From contig NC_092676.1 of the NCBI RefSeq assembly GCF_964355755.1, positions 9,716,288 to 9,780,287 of the forward strand: a stretch of 64,000 bases of DNA, given 5' to 3'. The notes under the pieces are model-generated. The model searched no databases. It saw only the letters and a list, made by a program, of their open reading frames with translations, and was not told the DNA's origin. Positions 35,064-46,194 of this stretch are shown here, in pieces. The position numbers and the translations under genes are program-made. Origin of the DNA: Antedon mediterranea. Its lineage: Eukaryota > Echinodermata > Crinoidea > Comatulida > Antedonidae. The number at the start of each line of letters is the position of its first letter. Position 1 is the stretch's first letter.

Positions 35064-38000
35064 TTAAAATGCAGACCAGCTGATGTCTGCAGCTGCTGCA
35101 GCCATATCCAGACTGATATTCATATCTCCAAAGATTTCTTCAAAGCTCTGGTTATGGACACTAACATTCATCATCTCATCCTCCTTCTTTGGGGTGAACC
35201 CTGGAAGACCAAATTCCCTCAACGAACCAAGCATAGGTGACTTATGAGTCTTATCAAAAGAGGGCGACACACCAGTAAGGTACTTTTCAAGAGGGGAAAA
35301 GCCGCTTTGATTAGTCCTTGTGTTAGACACACCTCGTATAGGTGACAAAAAGGCAAGTTCAGAGAAAAGTTTTGCAGGTGTTGAGGTGGCACTTATTCCT
35401 TTTGATGGCGTTACATTGGAATTCTTTACTGGTGTTGACACTACTGTTTCTGTCTTAATAACTGGTCCTCCTGTGACATCAGATATATAGTTTGGCTTCA
35501 TATCGGATGCATTGGCAAATTCAAACATGTTTATTCCACCCGAAGTATCCGTTTCGAACCCAGAATCCACTGCTAAATGTCCTGTCTGGGGGAGGGGCGG
35601 TGGCCATCCATGACTAGAGTTCATCAACCTATCATTAACATCAAACTTAGTGATTTTCGGAGCAATTTTTATAACTGATGAATTTTGTTGTGGTTTTAAA
35701 ACCATTCCATTTGTACCATATGGCATGGAATCTCCCAACATCATATTGTTGGGAATTGGTTGCATAATGGAATATGTGCCTGTGTTGGGGTTCCATATAA
35801 CAGGCATTTGCATTATTGCTGGGTTTGGTCGTGGCAGAAGAAACGGCTTTTTTGTTTGATGACCTGAAATAAAGACAGAATGAAAATTTAGCTCATTTGT
35901 AGGTTAATATGCAATGTTGCATCACAGATATTAGAATTTTATAAAGATATTTTAGAATTTTATACAAATATTTTTGAGATAAAGATTAAAAGTTTAAATT
36001 TTCATTTCAAATAAACATTTATTTTCTTCCTTTAACATCATATAAAATAGAAAACAATGTGGGCCTACAGTAATTTTCAGAGGGAAAAAGTTAGTTCAGT
36101 CTGGTCCCATTCCATGTACAAAATGAGCTTATTTTTGTGTGTCTTAAATGGCCATATGTTTCTGAATTTATCATCACATCATCTTGTGAACAGCAACATT
36201 TGATTGTCTAAAGCTGTCTACACTATAAAACTAGTTTGACAAACTGTCCTAAAATATGGTAGTGATATGCCAATATATGGCATCATCATGTCTATAAATG
36301 GGAAAATCACAATTTTTTGATAGTGTAGACAGAGTTTAAGTAGTCTCGGCTAAATTATGCAAAGGTGAAAGCAGAAACAACAACTTTGATCTAAGATTCC
36401 TTAATGTATGTAAGCCGCCAAACGATGCTAATTCATCTTCCCACAACTGGAGGTAGCATGAACTAATACACCGAATTAACATCCATACAGTTCGGAAAAA
36501 TGCACTTGTAAATAAGCCGGATGTATAAACTGGACTGTAGCCGTAGCGAGAGGTTACAAACAAGATAAAGATGCTTTAAAATTATTATGTTATTATTTGT
36601 GCTGGGGAAAATGGAGTGGGTGGTAACAATTTAAAATTTCAGACGAGGCAAGTGCCTCATGCTGGCTACAGCCCTGGAACTTCTAGTTGTCAATCCAGAA
36701 TACATATTCTAACACTAGATGGTCAAGGAGAGCCTTGCAACTGTGCCAATTTTATGGATTGTAGGTTGCAGTGCCAACCCCTTAAAATGGACCTGAAATG
36801 GATTTAAAATCTCCAAAACAATGTTTTTTTTCTGGCAATACCGACGTTAGCCTGGCAACATTGTCCGGGATACAGCGCCATGTGCAATGATGCGTATCCA
36901 TATTTTTCCGTTCATATATTTTCTATTTAAATGTGTTTCTTTAGTTTTTAGTTTAGGAGAATTAAATTAGTAATATGAGATGGTCATTTATTCGTCACGA
37001 ATCAGGCAGTTTGAAAACAAATTTGATTCATATTTTACTTTGGCTTGACAATGAGCAGCAAGTTGTTGATATCGCTTTGGATGCACATGAAACAGAGCCT
37101 TGCATGGGTGGGTGGTGGATCGACTCCGCGCGCTGGGGCCTAGGTCTAGTAAAGGTTTGGGAGGTAGGCCTAGGCCTTCTAAATTCGGGTTTTAGAACAA
37201 AGTACATTTCAGGGCACTATATTTCAACAACATTATATATTGAATAAATTAGTATTAGTGTCAACGCTTCACGTATCTTTCCAGGCCGTCGGTCATTCGG
37301 ACGGCATACAAGCTGTCGATATAGTCATGTGTATATGTGACGTCGTGAATATAGATGCTCCCGACGGCCGTTGAAATAGAATATTGCAATGGTGTGAGTA
37401 ATTTTTGCTAATTTACCAAGGTATCTTAAAATTTCGTTTTTTCTCAAAATACTATACAGTTTGTTTTTATTTGTATGGGCTTGTGTTAATTTGATACATT
37501 TAAATAACATGTGTAAATTTCTTGAAAATCAAAAGTCCATTTTAAACGCTCGTTAACTCCAAACTGAAACATCTTACTATAATGGTCTTTAGTACTTACC
37601 TATAACAGCACTACCAGATTGATTTACATGTGTATTTCTCAGTGCTGGATTTTCGCGAGAACTTTGTACGGTATTCTCGTTATGGAAGTTCAAATTTCGC
37701 TTTGATGGAAGACGCACTACAGTACCTGGTTCAAGTGTCCAAAAAGCAGATTTACCAGGCCCTGGTGGTGGTTGTCTGATAAACATTTTGTGCAGAGACA
37801 AATTGTGACGAATTGAGTTCTGAAAGAGAGAAATTGTAGAGCATGTTAAAATGGATTAAAAAGGGTTCCACAACTCGAATGGTGTATCGGTCATGTACTG
37901 TATAGTACAAGATGAGATAGAATACACATTTTTTAGTTTACAGTACCTTCCAACCTGGCTTTGCTGTACGGAAAAATGGAAAATTATCCTCTATCCACTG

Positions 38001-39644
38001 ATAAATATCCCGAAGGGTCATCCTGCCAGTAGATGAGCTACTGATAGCAAACTGAATGAGCGCGCTGTATGAATATGGAGGACGCTGACGATGTTGAACC
38101 ATTGGTTGTATAATCTAGTCAAAAAATAAACAGTAATTTAAGTATTAAAATCAGTAGATTTATTATGAAAATAAATGGTACTGTACTGTATGCTTTAACA
38201 ACTTTCAACAAAAATTGAACAATGAACAGAAGAACATTACATGTTTACAATATTTAAAAATAATATTTATATTCTATTCAAATCCAACCCTGTTTTAATT
38301 GCCTACAGTATTATAAAACAATGTAAATTCAGTGGAAAAATGTAGACTGGCTGCAGTAGAATGATTTTGACATCCCTATATAAAGAAATGTTGCCATAGA
38401 CATAATATATCATCACCTGTGGAAAATGCGCTGACGTTATCAAAGTGTGTGGCTGTTGAGGTTGAATTGTGTCTGTTGCTCCAAGCTGACCTAACCATGT
38501 CATGTTTGTTAAACTCCTTTCTGATTCTATAATTGAATCTAAAAGAAAAAAAATTTTAATTGAGAACAGTTAGAATAAATGTTTTAAATGTTTACTTTCA
38601 ATGGGATAAGATACTGTAGAAAAGATGGAACCCCCATGGTCGACATGAAAAATAATTCACCTAACATGTTCTGTATTGACATAGGTGCTTCCTCTGTGCC
38701 ACTAAAACACACAGCAAAGTATCTCAAAATAAGCACAGTTGAGTTCAACTAAAAGGAAAATATGGTTGGTAACCATGTGCAACTACTGCCGTTTCTGTTT
38801 CAACCAGTTTAGTTGTAGCTTGTTAAGATGCTAGGCTACCACATTCAAAGCCTGGATTACTGTATCTAGAATCAACAAGCGCTACTCAATCCTGTTGTTG
38901 TCATGATCTTTTTCCCATTAAAAAAAAAACACCTTTACTAACAAGACATGTTCTTTATAGAGCACAGTTTGCCAATTATCCATAAGAAAAATATTGATAA
39001 AAAACAAAACAATTCGTTATGGCATCAGACCACAACTTTATAATACCTTTTTCTGTGAAGGTGTGAGAGGGGATACCATCTTGATAGTGGTTCTCTATGG
39101 TTGATACACCCTCTACAGTATCCAACATGTTTATTTTTCCATCTTCGATTTGATACATCTGATAACCACTATCACCAGAATAAAGCGCATCAGGATTTAT
39201 AGTTCCCAACGAAGACGACGCCCTGTCATTAGTCTCTACTTTCGGAAATTGTTGAAGATGATCGAGTATCGGTGATGGAACAGGTGAATTGTATAAATCA
39301 CCCAGATCATTTTTCATTTCCAGTTTTAAAGCATTTTCGTTACATGCTACGTCCTTTCTGGGTTTCGTGCGCCGTAGAATTGCTACACTATTGACTCGTT
39401 TTCGTTTTTTCAACGGAGTTGCCTTTTCTTCAAGATTATCGTAGCTGCTAGAAACAGTTGGTACACTTGAGATTGATGGTGGATCTAAAGATGAACCAGT
39501 CAACAGTGACAAACCAAGTCTTGCTTCTTTTATGCGAGAATTGTTTTCATCGTTAGTGTTAAGCAACAAATTATTATTAGTAAGGTCACCAAGGGCACGT
39601 CTTGCGTTATTTCCTAGATGTTGATGGAGTACTTGTTGATACAT
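35064..39644 (-). CDS. FOXM1: FOXM1, forkhead cell-cycle transcription factor
   Basis: Six coding exons join in phase: 39644-39047, 38693-38661, 38538-38417, 38114-37947, 37819-37600 and 35863-35064, giving 646 residues. The forkhead domain (about residues 260-336) begins [14 protein letters not shown]. It has the FOXM-specific [17 protein letters not shown], then AKPGWK, an intron, and the recognition helix [10 protein letters not shown], ending GKSAFWTL. The N-terminus has [15 protein letters not shown] and a basic KKRKRV stretch. The C-terminal third carries many Ser/Thr-Pro sites (TPSKG, LSPIRG, SPLEK, FTPKK), fitting CDK control, and ends DISWSAF, like the NINWSQF end of the vertebrate activation domain. 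Exon 2 is only 33 bases. In vertebrates FOXM1 drives G2/M genes with B-MYB and MuvB. A likely 5' UTR intron acceptor is at 39680-39681. Confidence 0.92.
36212..36340. repeat. Foldback element, second copy
   Basis: GTCTACACTATAAAACTAG and its near-complement TTTGATAGTGTAGACAG bracket about 130 bp, including GGTAGTGATATGCC. This matches the inner part of the foldback at 7895-8030. It lies in FOXM1 intron 5. Confidence 0.8.
36540..36680 (+). repeat. GTAGCGAGAGGTT repeat family copy in FOXM1 intron 5
   Basis: Starts GCCGTAGCGAGAGGTTACAA and ends TGCTGGCTACAGCC. It is the same family as 30465-30605, in opposite orientation. The rest of this intron (36680-37590) has no recognised feature. Confidence 0.6.
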
Positions 39645-39892
39645 TTTAAGGTGCTGTAAATTGTATTCTATTGTCTAGTCTGTAAAAACATGAAATCATT
39701 ATTATCAAAACAATGTAACAGTTTATACAGGCATGTTTTACTTCTTTTCATTACAAGATCCTTTGAATTTGAATTTTGTGCAATTTTTATTGTACTTTTA
39801 GTTTAATGAATTTTACATATATTTTATTGGTGTATAAAAATAATGTTATTATTAATATTAGTCTCTATTTTTTAAAATTGTATATATTTAAG

Positions 39893-40095
39893 AATTTGTG
39901 CATTTTTTATAGTAATTTTAAGTTTAACGAATTATACATTAATTATTACTGTTTCATAGGCTTTAATGTGTTTTTTCTTCGTTTAACTTTGTTTATGTGA
40001 ATTATCATTTTCATATGTAAGCTCTTCATTTCAACTATGAGTTGTATTTTGAGTATTTTTATACCGATTAAATAAATAAAAATAAAAATAAATAA
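39893..40095 (+). repeat. Dispersed 3'-end repeat with AAATA-rich tail, copy 1
   Basis: About 200 bp from TTTGTGCATTTTTTATAGTA to an (AAATA)n tail. It matches 45606-45815 closely and is probably the 3' end of a LINE or SINE. It lies upstream of the FOXM1 start codon, in its likely 5' UTR intron. Confidence 0.7.
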
Positions 40096-40499
40096 GATAC
40101 AAGTTTATTTATTGTCAATTTTACAATTTTAAGATGTTTTGTACCATAGTAGATCATTAAATAATACAAAGTTTTATTTACTATCTTTTAAAGTTTTGAT
40201 TAATTAAATTGCATGCCATGTACAGTGTAGAAAATCCGAAACAGTTTGTGGAAATTGTTTTCTGTGTCAGTCTAGCCCTTCCTGATCTGCTAATAAAAAA
40301 ATATATATGAGTGTAATGGGTGGGAGGAGTCTTGTATAATTGAGTGAACTTTCTTGAGTATAAACATACAGTATCATCTAGAGATATCACTTCGACACTG
40401 ATAACTTTGCTGGCCCTATTTACAATTTGATTTTTGCCGTTAACATTAATATGAGAAAACCAAATAGGCCTAGGCCCTAACTAATAAAAAAAAAATTAC

Positions 40500-41265
40500 A
40501 ATCTATGAAAGGATAGATAGAACAGAGGAAAAAAACATATGAATTACACATGAACAAAAATAGTATATTAAAAGTCTCAAAAAAGAATGTGGATCAGTTA
40601 TTATGGTTTACAAAAAAAAAATTAACCAATCAAAAATTGTGGCGCAACTTATATCTACTGTAAGACTCCTCTCTGACTGACTGAGGCATGCTACAGCAGA
40701 AAACAACAGGGTGATACAGTACTGCAACCCGCTGCACTGATTTATTAGGTTCAGGTCACCATTTTTTTAAATTCTTCATTCTATTTTTTGATTGATGACA
40801 AAAAAAGGCCCAAAGGGAGAGTGACTGTCCTGAAAAAGATAAATTTTGTAAATTGCCAAATGAAAGGTTACAGACAGGTATTTATTTGCTTGTTTGATAG
40901 CTCATTTGACAAGCTTAATAAATAATACAACTCCCTGGCCCTGCTTAATATTAATAAAATAAAAAACAGGTGCGAAACACTTCCTTATTTTTCTGTGCAA
41001 AAAGTCAGTCTAGCCTAGGGCCTAGTACTTTTACTCGGTCTTCCTAACTAGCCTAGGCTAAAAGAGCTAGGCCTAGCCTTAGGCTAGGTAGGCCTAGTAG
41101 GCTAGACTGGCCTTAGGCCTGGCCTTTTTACAGTGTCAGTAAGCTAAGTGGTGAAAAAACACAATTTTGCTTAGGGCCTAGGCCTAGGCCTATTTGAAAA
41201 TTTCCTAAATTGACTTAAATTTAACAGTATAATATATCGATATTCATTCTTTGCATATACTAGTA
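40500..41265. other. Likely FOXM1 5' UTR intron, no gene seen
   Basis: AT-rich, with a dense AGGCCTAG tract at 41025-41195. ACAGGTGCGAAAC at 40968 matches the end motif of the foldback at 41790-42676 and may be a solo end. Confidence 0.4.
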
Positions 41266-41269
41266 GTAC

Positions 41270-41610
41270 TACCTCAAATACAAACAACAACAAATGTGTA
41301 AATTATAAGATTTAAATGCCGACTCCTCATTTCTTCGAGATCCTACAACAATAGCGTCAGGCTGCTTTTCCGAAAATCTGACGCGACGATTTAAATTTCC
41401 TGCCCTCGTATACCGAACGCCAATCATAACTGATCTTTTATTTTGCCGCGGCCGCCTTATGTAAAACATTTTTTGATTAGTCAAAGTTTCTAAGACTCTT
41501 GATAAATGATCCAATGGAAAGAAAGATAAATGATGTCATCAGAGTTGTCTGTGTCACTCCGCAGGTCAAATCAAGAAAAGAAACCAAACAAACAAAAAAG
41601 GTAAATCAAA
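41270..41610. promoter_or_regulatory. Likely shared FOXM1/RHNO1 promoter region
   Basis: This is the least repeat-like and most GC-balanced stretch between the two divergent genes. The minus strand has a donor-like GTAGTA at about 41271-41276, and the plus strand a donor-like GTAAAT at about 41600, so both genes could begin here with non-coding exons; each has an acceptor before its ATG (39680 and 48184-48185). CCAAT boxes lie at 41420-41424 and 41511-41515, and a TGATGTCATCA CRE-like site at about 41530. CGCG-ACGA-TTTAAA at 41382-41395 resembles a CDE/CHR pair with its typical 4-base spacing. The promoter call is inference. Confidence 0.4.
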
Positions 41611-41789
41611 TGTTTAGGCCTAATTTTAATCAAAGAACTTTTTATATATATTTTATATATCTTTAGAGTATAATATATTATTTTTTGTTACTTGCATAGA
41701 TCCCTAGGCCTTCGTTTGTTTGCATTGTATGTTGACAAGGCTATTGAAGTATGCTATTGCTAGACTTTTTGGCGCTAGGCCCTAGGCCT

Positions 41790-42676
41790 AGTTCCGTTTC
41801 GCACCTGTCGTTTATTTCGACTCAAAATTGGTTAAGTAACTTTATCGTGAGTACTACACCTTAGAATTAGGCCTCAAAAATACTTTTACGAAGGAGATCA
41901 CACAAAAAGTAAAAAATAAATCCTTTAAATTGATGAATTTACAGACGTGTTTCTCGCACATCGGTTTGTGAATTTCGCATACTCCATGTTCAATGTTGTT
42001 GTTTCTATGGAGCGCCAAAAGAGCAATCATAATAGATGGCTAAAACTCAGTAAATTGCGTATATTTAATGCATTTATTGGTGAAAATTACGTTCAATTTT
42101 ATCATATTTTGTCAATGGCAATGCAACAAAAATATTACTGTTGATACTGTACATGGTTTTTGCAGGAACTTTTAGGAATGAAAATCGACAAATTCATCAT
42201 CATATTACATCATGTACTGCTGTAGGGGTATACCTGATCTAAATAATATTCCTCTAGTCTTAGTCTATAGTCTCTTACTCTTAGTTAGGCCTAGGGTTGG
42301 TTGCTATTTGAAAACAGCAAATCATTAGCAGTAAAATGTTACAGCATTTTTATTGACAAAATATATTAAAATTAAACGTGTATTTCAATAATAAATGCAT
42401 TAAAAGAAGACGCATTCCACTGAGTTTTTAACCATCTATTGTTGTTGCTCTTTTGGCGCTCCATAGAAACGAAATTGAACTTCGAGTATGCTGCTAAATT
42501 CGCGAACGGTATGCGAGAAACATGTCAATTAATGATTTATTTGTTACTTTTTATGTGATTCTTCTTCATAAAAGTACTTATAAGGCCCAATTTTAAGGTG
42601 TGGTATTCACAATAAGTTGCTTAACAATTTGGAGTCAAAAGGAAGTCGAAATAAAAACAGGTGCGAAACGGAACTA
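41790..42676. mobile_element. Palindromic element, family E
   Basis: Inverted ends AGTTCCGTTTCGCACCTGT and complement pair. The similarity continues through about 300 bp per arm, including CTATGGAGCGCCAAAAGAGC at 42007 and its mirror at 42455. The centre (about 42130-42400) is unpaired and non-coding. Confidence 0.9.
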
Positions 42677-42787
42677 GCGCCGACTTTTTAGGAGGTCTAG
42701 CCTCTACTAGCTAGGCCTACTAGCCTAGCTAGTAGTAGGATATCTATATAGCCTATAGCCTAGCTAGGCCTAGGCCTAGGGGTAGCC

Positions 42788-43800
42788 GATCACTCCGGCC
42801 GCGCTTCACTCCGGCCGCCGTATCAGTTTAGCGCGATGTTATGCACTCCGGCCGCTATTCAATTCGACTTCCTGTGCAAAGGGGCCGTTAGTATGGAGCG
42901 CCCATATCTACGTTTTCTATACTGTTCAGTGTTATAACAAATTCTTGGTGAATTTAAATGGAACTAGTTATTAAGTTGAAATTGAATATTTATTAGCAAC
43001 AATTTTACTTTTTTTCATTAACAATAACATTCAAAGAAGTTGGAACTGCTTTTTCTTTCAAACTAAACTTAACTTAATTAAATTCAATAATAAAATAATA
43101 ATCAAATACCCGTCTAAAATGCTTGAATAACAATATTTAATTTCTTTCTATGTACTGTACATTTATTTTTATTTTTATAGCTTTACATTTATTAACATTA
43201 AAAATTAGTTAAAAACCTTATTTTTATAACACTTTATCTTGCCAGTACCCATACTTACTAATTATAGTTAATAACAATATGTAAAATATTAATTAATTTA
43301 TTTCAAATAATCAATTATTATTGATGTTTGTTATAGTTAATAACAATATTTACAATATTAATTAATTTATTTCAAATAATCAAATATCCGTATAATTAAT
43401 GTTACCTGGAATTGTATCAAGAATTAATATATCATTTTTGTACAGTCCAATTTACAATGATTTTATATTTTAATTTATATGATAAAAATAATATGACATA
43501 TAGGGTACATTGCAATAAATTACATTCATTAATCACATTACAATTAATACACTAGCCTATTACATTGGATAAAACACATAAAATATTTTGTTTTAGCATT
43601 AGACCTAATTTAAAACACTTGTGATGTTGTGATCATGAAAGAGAAAAAATATACTGTATGATTACAAATTTTTATTTTGATTCTCTACAAAAAACGTGTC
43701 TAGGTTGTAAAAGACTCATTGGGCGCTCCATAGCTGCGGCCGGAATGAATCGCGGCCGGATTGAAGCGCGGCCGGAGTGAAGCGCGGCCGGAGTGATCTG
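42788..43800. mobile_element. Palindromic element, family B
   Basis: Ends GATCACTCCGGCCGCGCTTC and complement; ACTCCGGCCGC is repeated three times in the left end and, diverged, four times in the right. TATGGAGCGCCC occurs inside both ends (42894 and, inverted, 43721). The AT-rich centre holds an internal duplication of TAGTTAATAACAATAT at about 43267 and 43336. No coding capacity. Confidence 0.9.
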
Positions 43801-45030
43801 TATTCGGCCTAGGCCTAGGCCTATCCATAGGGGGATTACGGTCGAAGCGGCCGCCAACCAAGGCGGCCGCTAGTTCAATAACGGTAATTTGTATGGAACG
43901 CCGTGTGCGCTTTGATTGTCGTTTTGAAATCTTTGATTGTCATTGTTTCGACAGGTTTTCTTTTTCTCGGACGTAAATAACAATCTACATTATTATGTAA
44001 TTTATTTTCTTTTTTACAGACAGGTTGAATGTGATACGTTCTTTTAAGTTTTAAACGAAATGGCGAATCGATGATTACTTACTTTAACTGTTCTAAATGA
44101 TATATAATTATGTTTAATAAAGTCAATAAAATACACTGTGGTGTTTGTATTGTATATTAATATAATATATAATAAGCCAATTATTAAGAATAATGTATAT
44201 ATTTTTTCAATAAAGTATATCAAAATAGATATATTTGTTATTGTATATTAATTAGTAAAGTAACTACTGTAGTACGTGTTCGCAATCATAATTTAATTAC
44301 AATAACATGATGACATCAATTTATTTATTTAATAACCTAAATTGTTTTTTACCGTCAGATATAAAAATATTGATCAATTTAAAATGAGTTTTAAATAATA
44401 AAATAAGATGCAAGTGTCTGTACGGTACGGTAATTAATTACGCGAATTTCTGCTAATAACTCGACTGGCGGCTGGCCAGGAATAGTGCTGTAGAAGGTCG
44501 CGTTTTCGTCTCACGTTGCTTTATTGAAAACACAAACAATGTATTACAATGGAATAACACTTAAATGTATAACACACCCTATTACTAATAATAAAAACCA
44601 AGATTCGATAGTACAGTGTAAACAAAATATAAAGATTCGGCAATACCATACGTAAATTATTAATGCAATACTCTATAAAGATTCGATAGTATGTAAATGA
44701 GATATAAATATTCGGCAATACCGTACTTAAATTATTATTGCAATACTGTGTATGAAGATCCGATCGTATGTAAATGAGATATAAATATTCGACCATACCG
44801 TATGTAAATTATTAATGCAATACTGTATAAAGATTCGATAGGAGAGTGCTCAAGAAACGTCGGGTCAGTTCAACGTTATTTTTTCCCTTCACTGCCAATG
44901 TATTTTTTTTTTAAAGAGATATAAAGGTTCAATAGTACTGTAGATTATGATGCAAACGTAAATTATTAATGATTCGATAGTATATGTCAATATATTTTTT
45001 TCAATTTTATCAATATATTTAGTTAGTTAA

Positions 45031-45580
45031 AGATGTATTGTCCCTTGAAACACAAAAAAATGAAAAAAAAAATATTCTAATTTTAAATTGGCCATATCAA
45101 AGTAATATTAAAGTTATTCACTTTAAGTCAAAAATTCAAGCCAAAAACAACAGTTTACGTAATTAACAGGTAAATTAATTAGATTACATTTCGTCTGAGA
45201 AATCGTCGCAAGCGAAAGTAAACAAAGATTTCAAACCATGAGTACGGTATGCATTATGCATGATGCTAATTAGGATTGTTTACAACTCATCACGGTTGAG
45301 AAGGTGTTTTCACACAGATCGAGAGGAAGTTTTATGATTATGCATACAGAGTAGCCAAACAAGCGCATTGCATTATGGGATATGTTTTGATTGAAAACTT
45401 TGACTGGAAGTCAAAGTTATTTTTTGAACAAAAAAACATCTGTATTTCGGTTAAATTATTTTTTTTGGACTCATTTTTGGTGAAAGTTAATAACTATTAT
45501 GATACTTCAAAATGACCCACTTTTTTTTTAAATTTAAAAAACAAATTTTTGTTGGAATTAGTCAAAGGGACAATACATCT
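45031..45580. mobile_element. TTAA-flanked MITE, copy 1
   Basis: Inverted ends AGATGTATTGTCCCTT and complement, flanked on both sides by TTAA, the target favoured by piggyBac- and Kolobok-type transposases. About 550 bp, no open frame. A related copy in opposite orientation is at 57394-57908. Confidence 0.9.
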
Positions 45581-45605
45581 TTAATATTAAAATACAAATA
45601 ATGAT

Positions 45606-45815
45606 CAATATTTGTGCATTTTATAGTAATTTTAAGTTTAACGAATTATACAGTAATTATTACTGTTTCATAGGCTTTAATGTGTTTTTTCTTCGTTTAA
45701 CTTTGTTTATGTGAATTATAATTTTTATATGTAAGCTCTTCATTTCAACTATGAGTTGTATTTTGAGTCTTTTTATACCGATTAAATAAATAAATAAAAT
45801 AAAAAAAATAAATAA
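45606..45815 (+). repeat. Dispersed 3'-end repeat with AAATA-rich tail, copy 2
   Basis: Almost identical to 39893-40095 over about 200 bp (GTGCATTTTATAGTAATTTT through TACCGATTAAATAAATAAA). It interrupts the family A element, since the sequence following it (ATACATTGATTTATCGGCAG) also follows the internal repeats in copy 1. Confidence 0.75.
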
Positions 45816-46194
45816 AATATACATTGATTTATCGGCAGGCAAACTTAATTATTATAGAAATATAAAGATTTGATAGTACATGATTTAGCTTATATTTATT
45901 GGTTTGACCATACATACAGCTGTAACTCAACTCGCCATAGGCCATGGCGTTGACAACGATAATCAAAGATTAAAGCGCACATGGCGTTCCATACAAATGA
46001 CGATATTAAACTGGCAGCCGCTTTGGATGGCGGCCGCTTCGACCATACTCCCTATAGGGATGTCCCGCCTATAACCTAACTAAAAATATCTGGCCTTTGG
46101 GCCAATTAAATTGGGCTATAGGCCTAGGTCTGGTAGGGCCTAGTCTAGCTAGCTCGGCTCAGAGTAGTAGAGTGTATGGAGGTGTCTGATTGAT

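Larger units (their letters stand above)
43829..46053. mobile_element. Palindrome-ended element, family A, copy 2
   Basis: Ends GGTCGAAGCGGCCGCC and complement, with GTATGGAACGCC inside each end, and the same ATTCGATAGTA / ATTCGGCAATACCGTA internal repeats as copy 1 (13596-14696). It is longer because it carries a TTAA-flanked MITE (45031-45580) and a 3'-end repeat (45606-45815), plus about 400 bp at 43980-44400 not seen in copy 1. Confidence 0.88.

Noticed and set aside
41517-41640. Plus-strand frame starting MERKINDVIRVVCV as a coding first exon of RHNO1
   Set aside because: It does not join in frame to a known domain, and the RHNO1 start at 48210 fits the family length; it is more likely 5' UTR.
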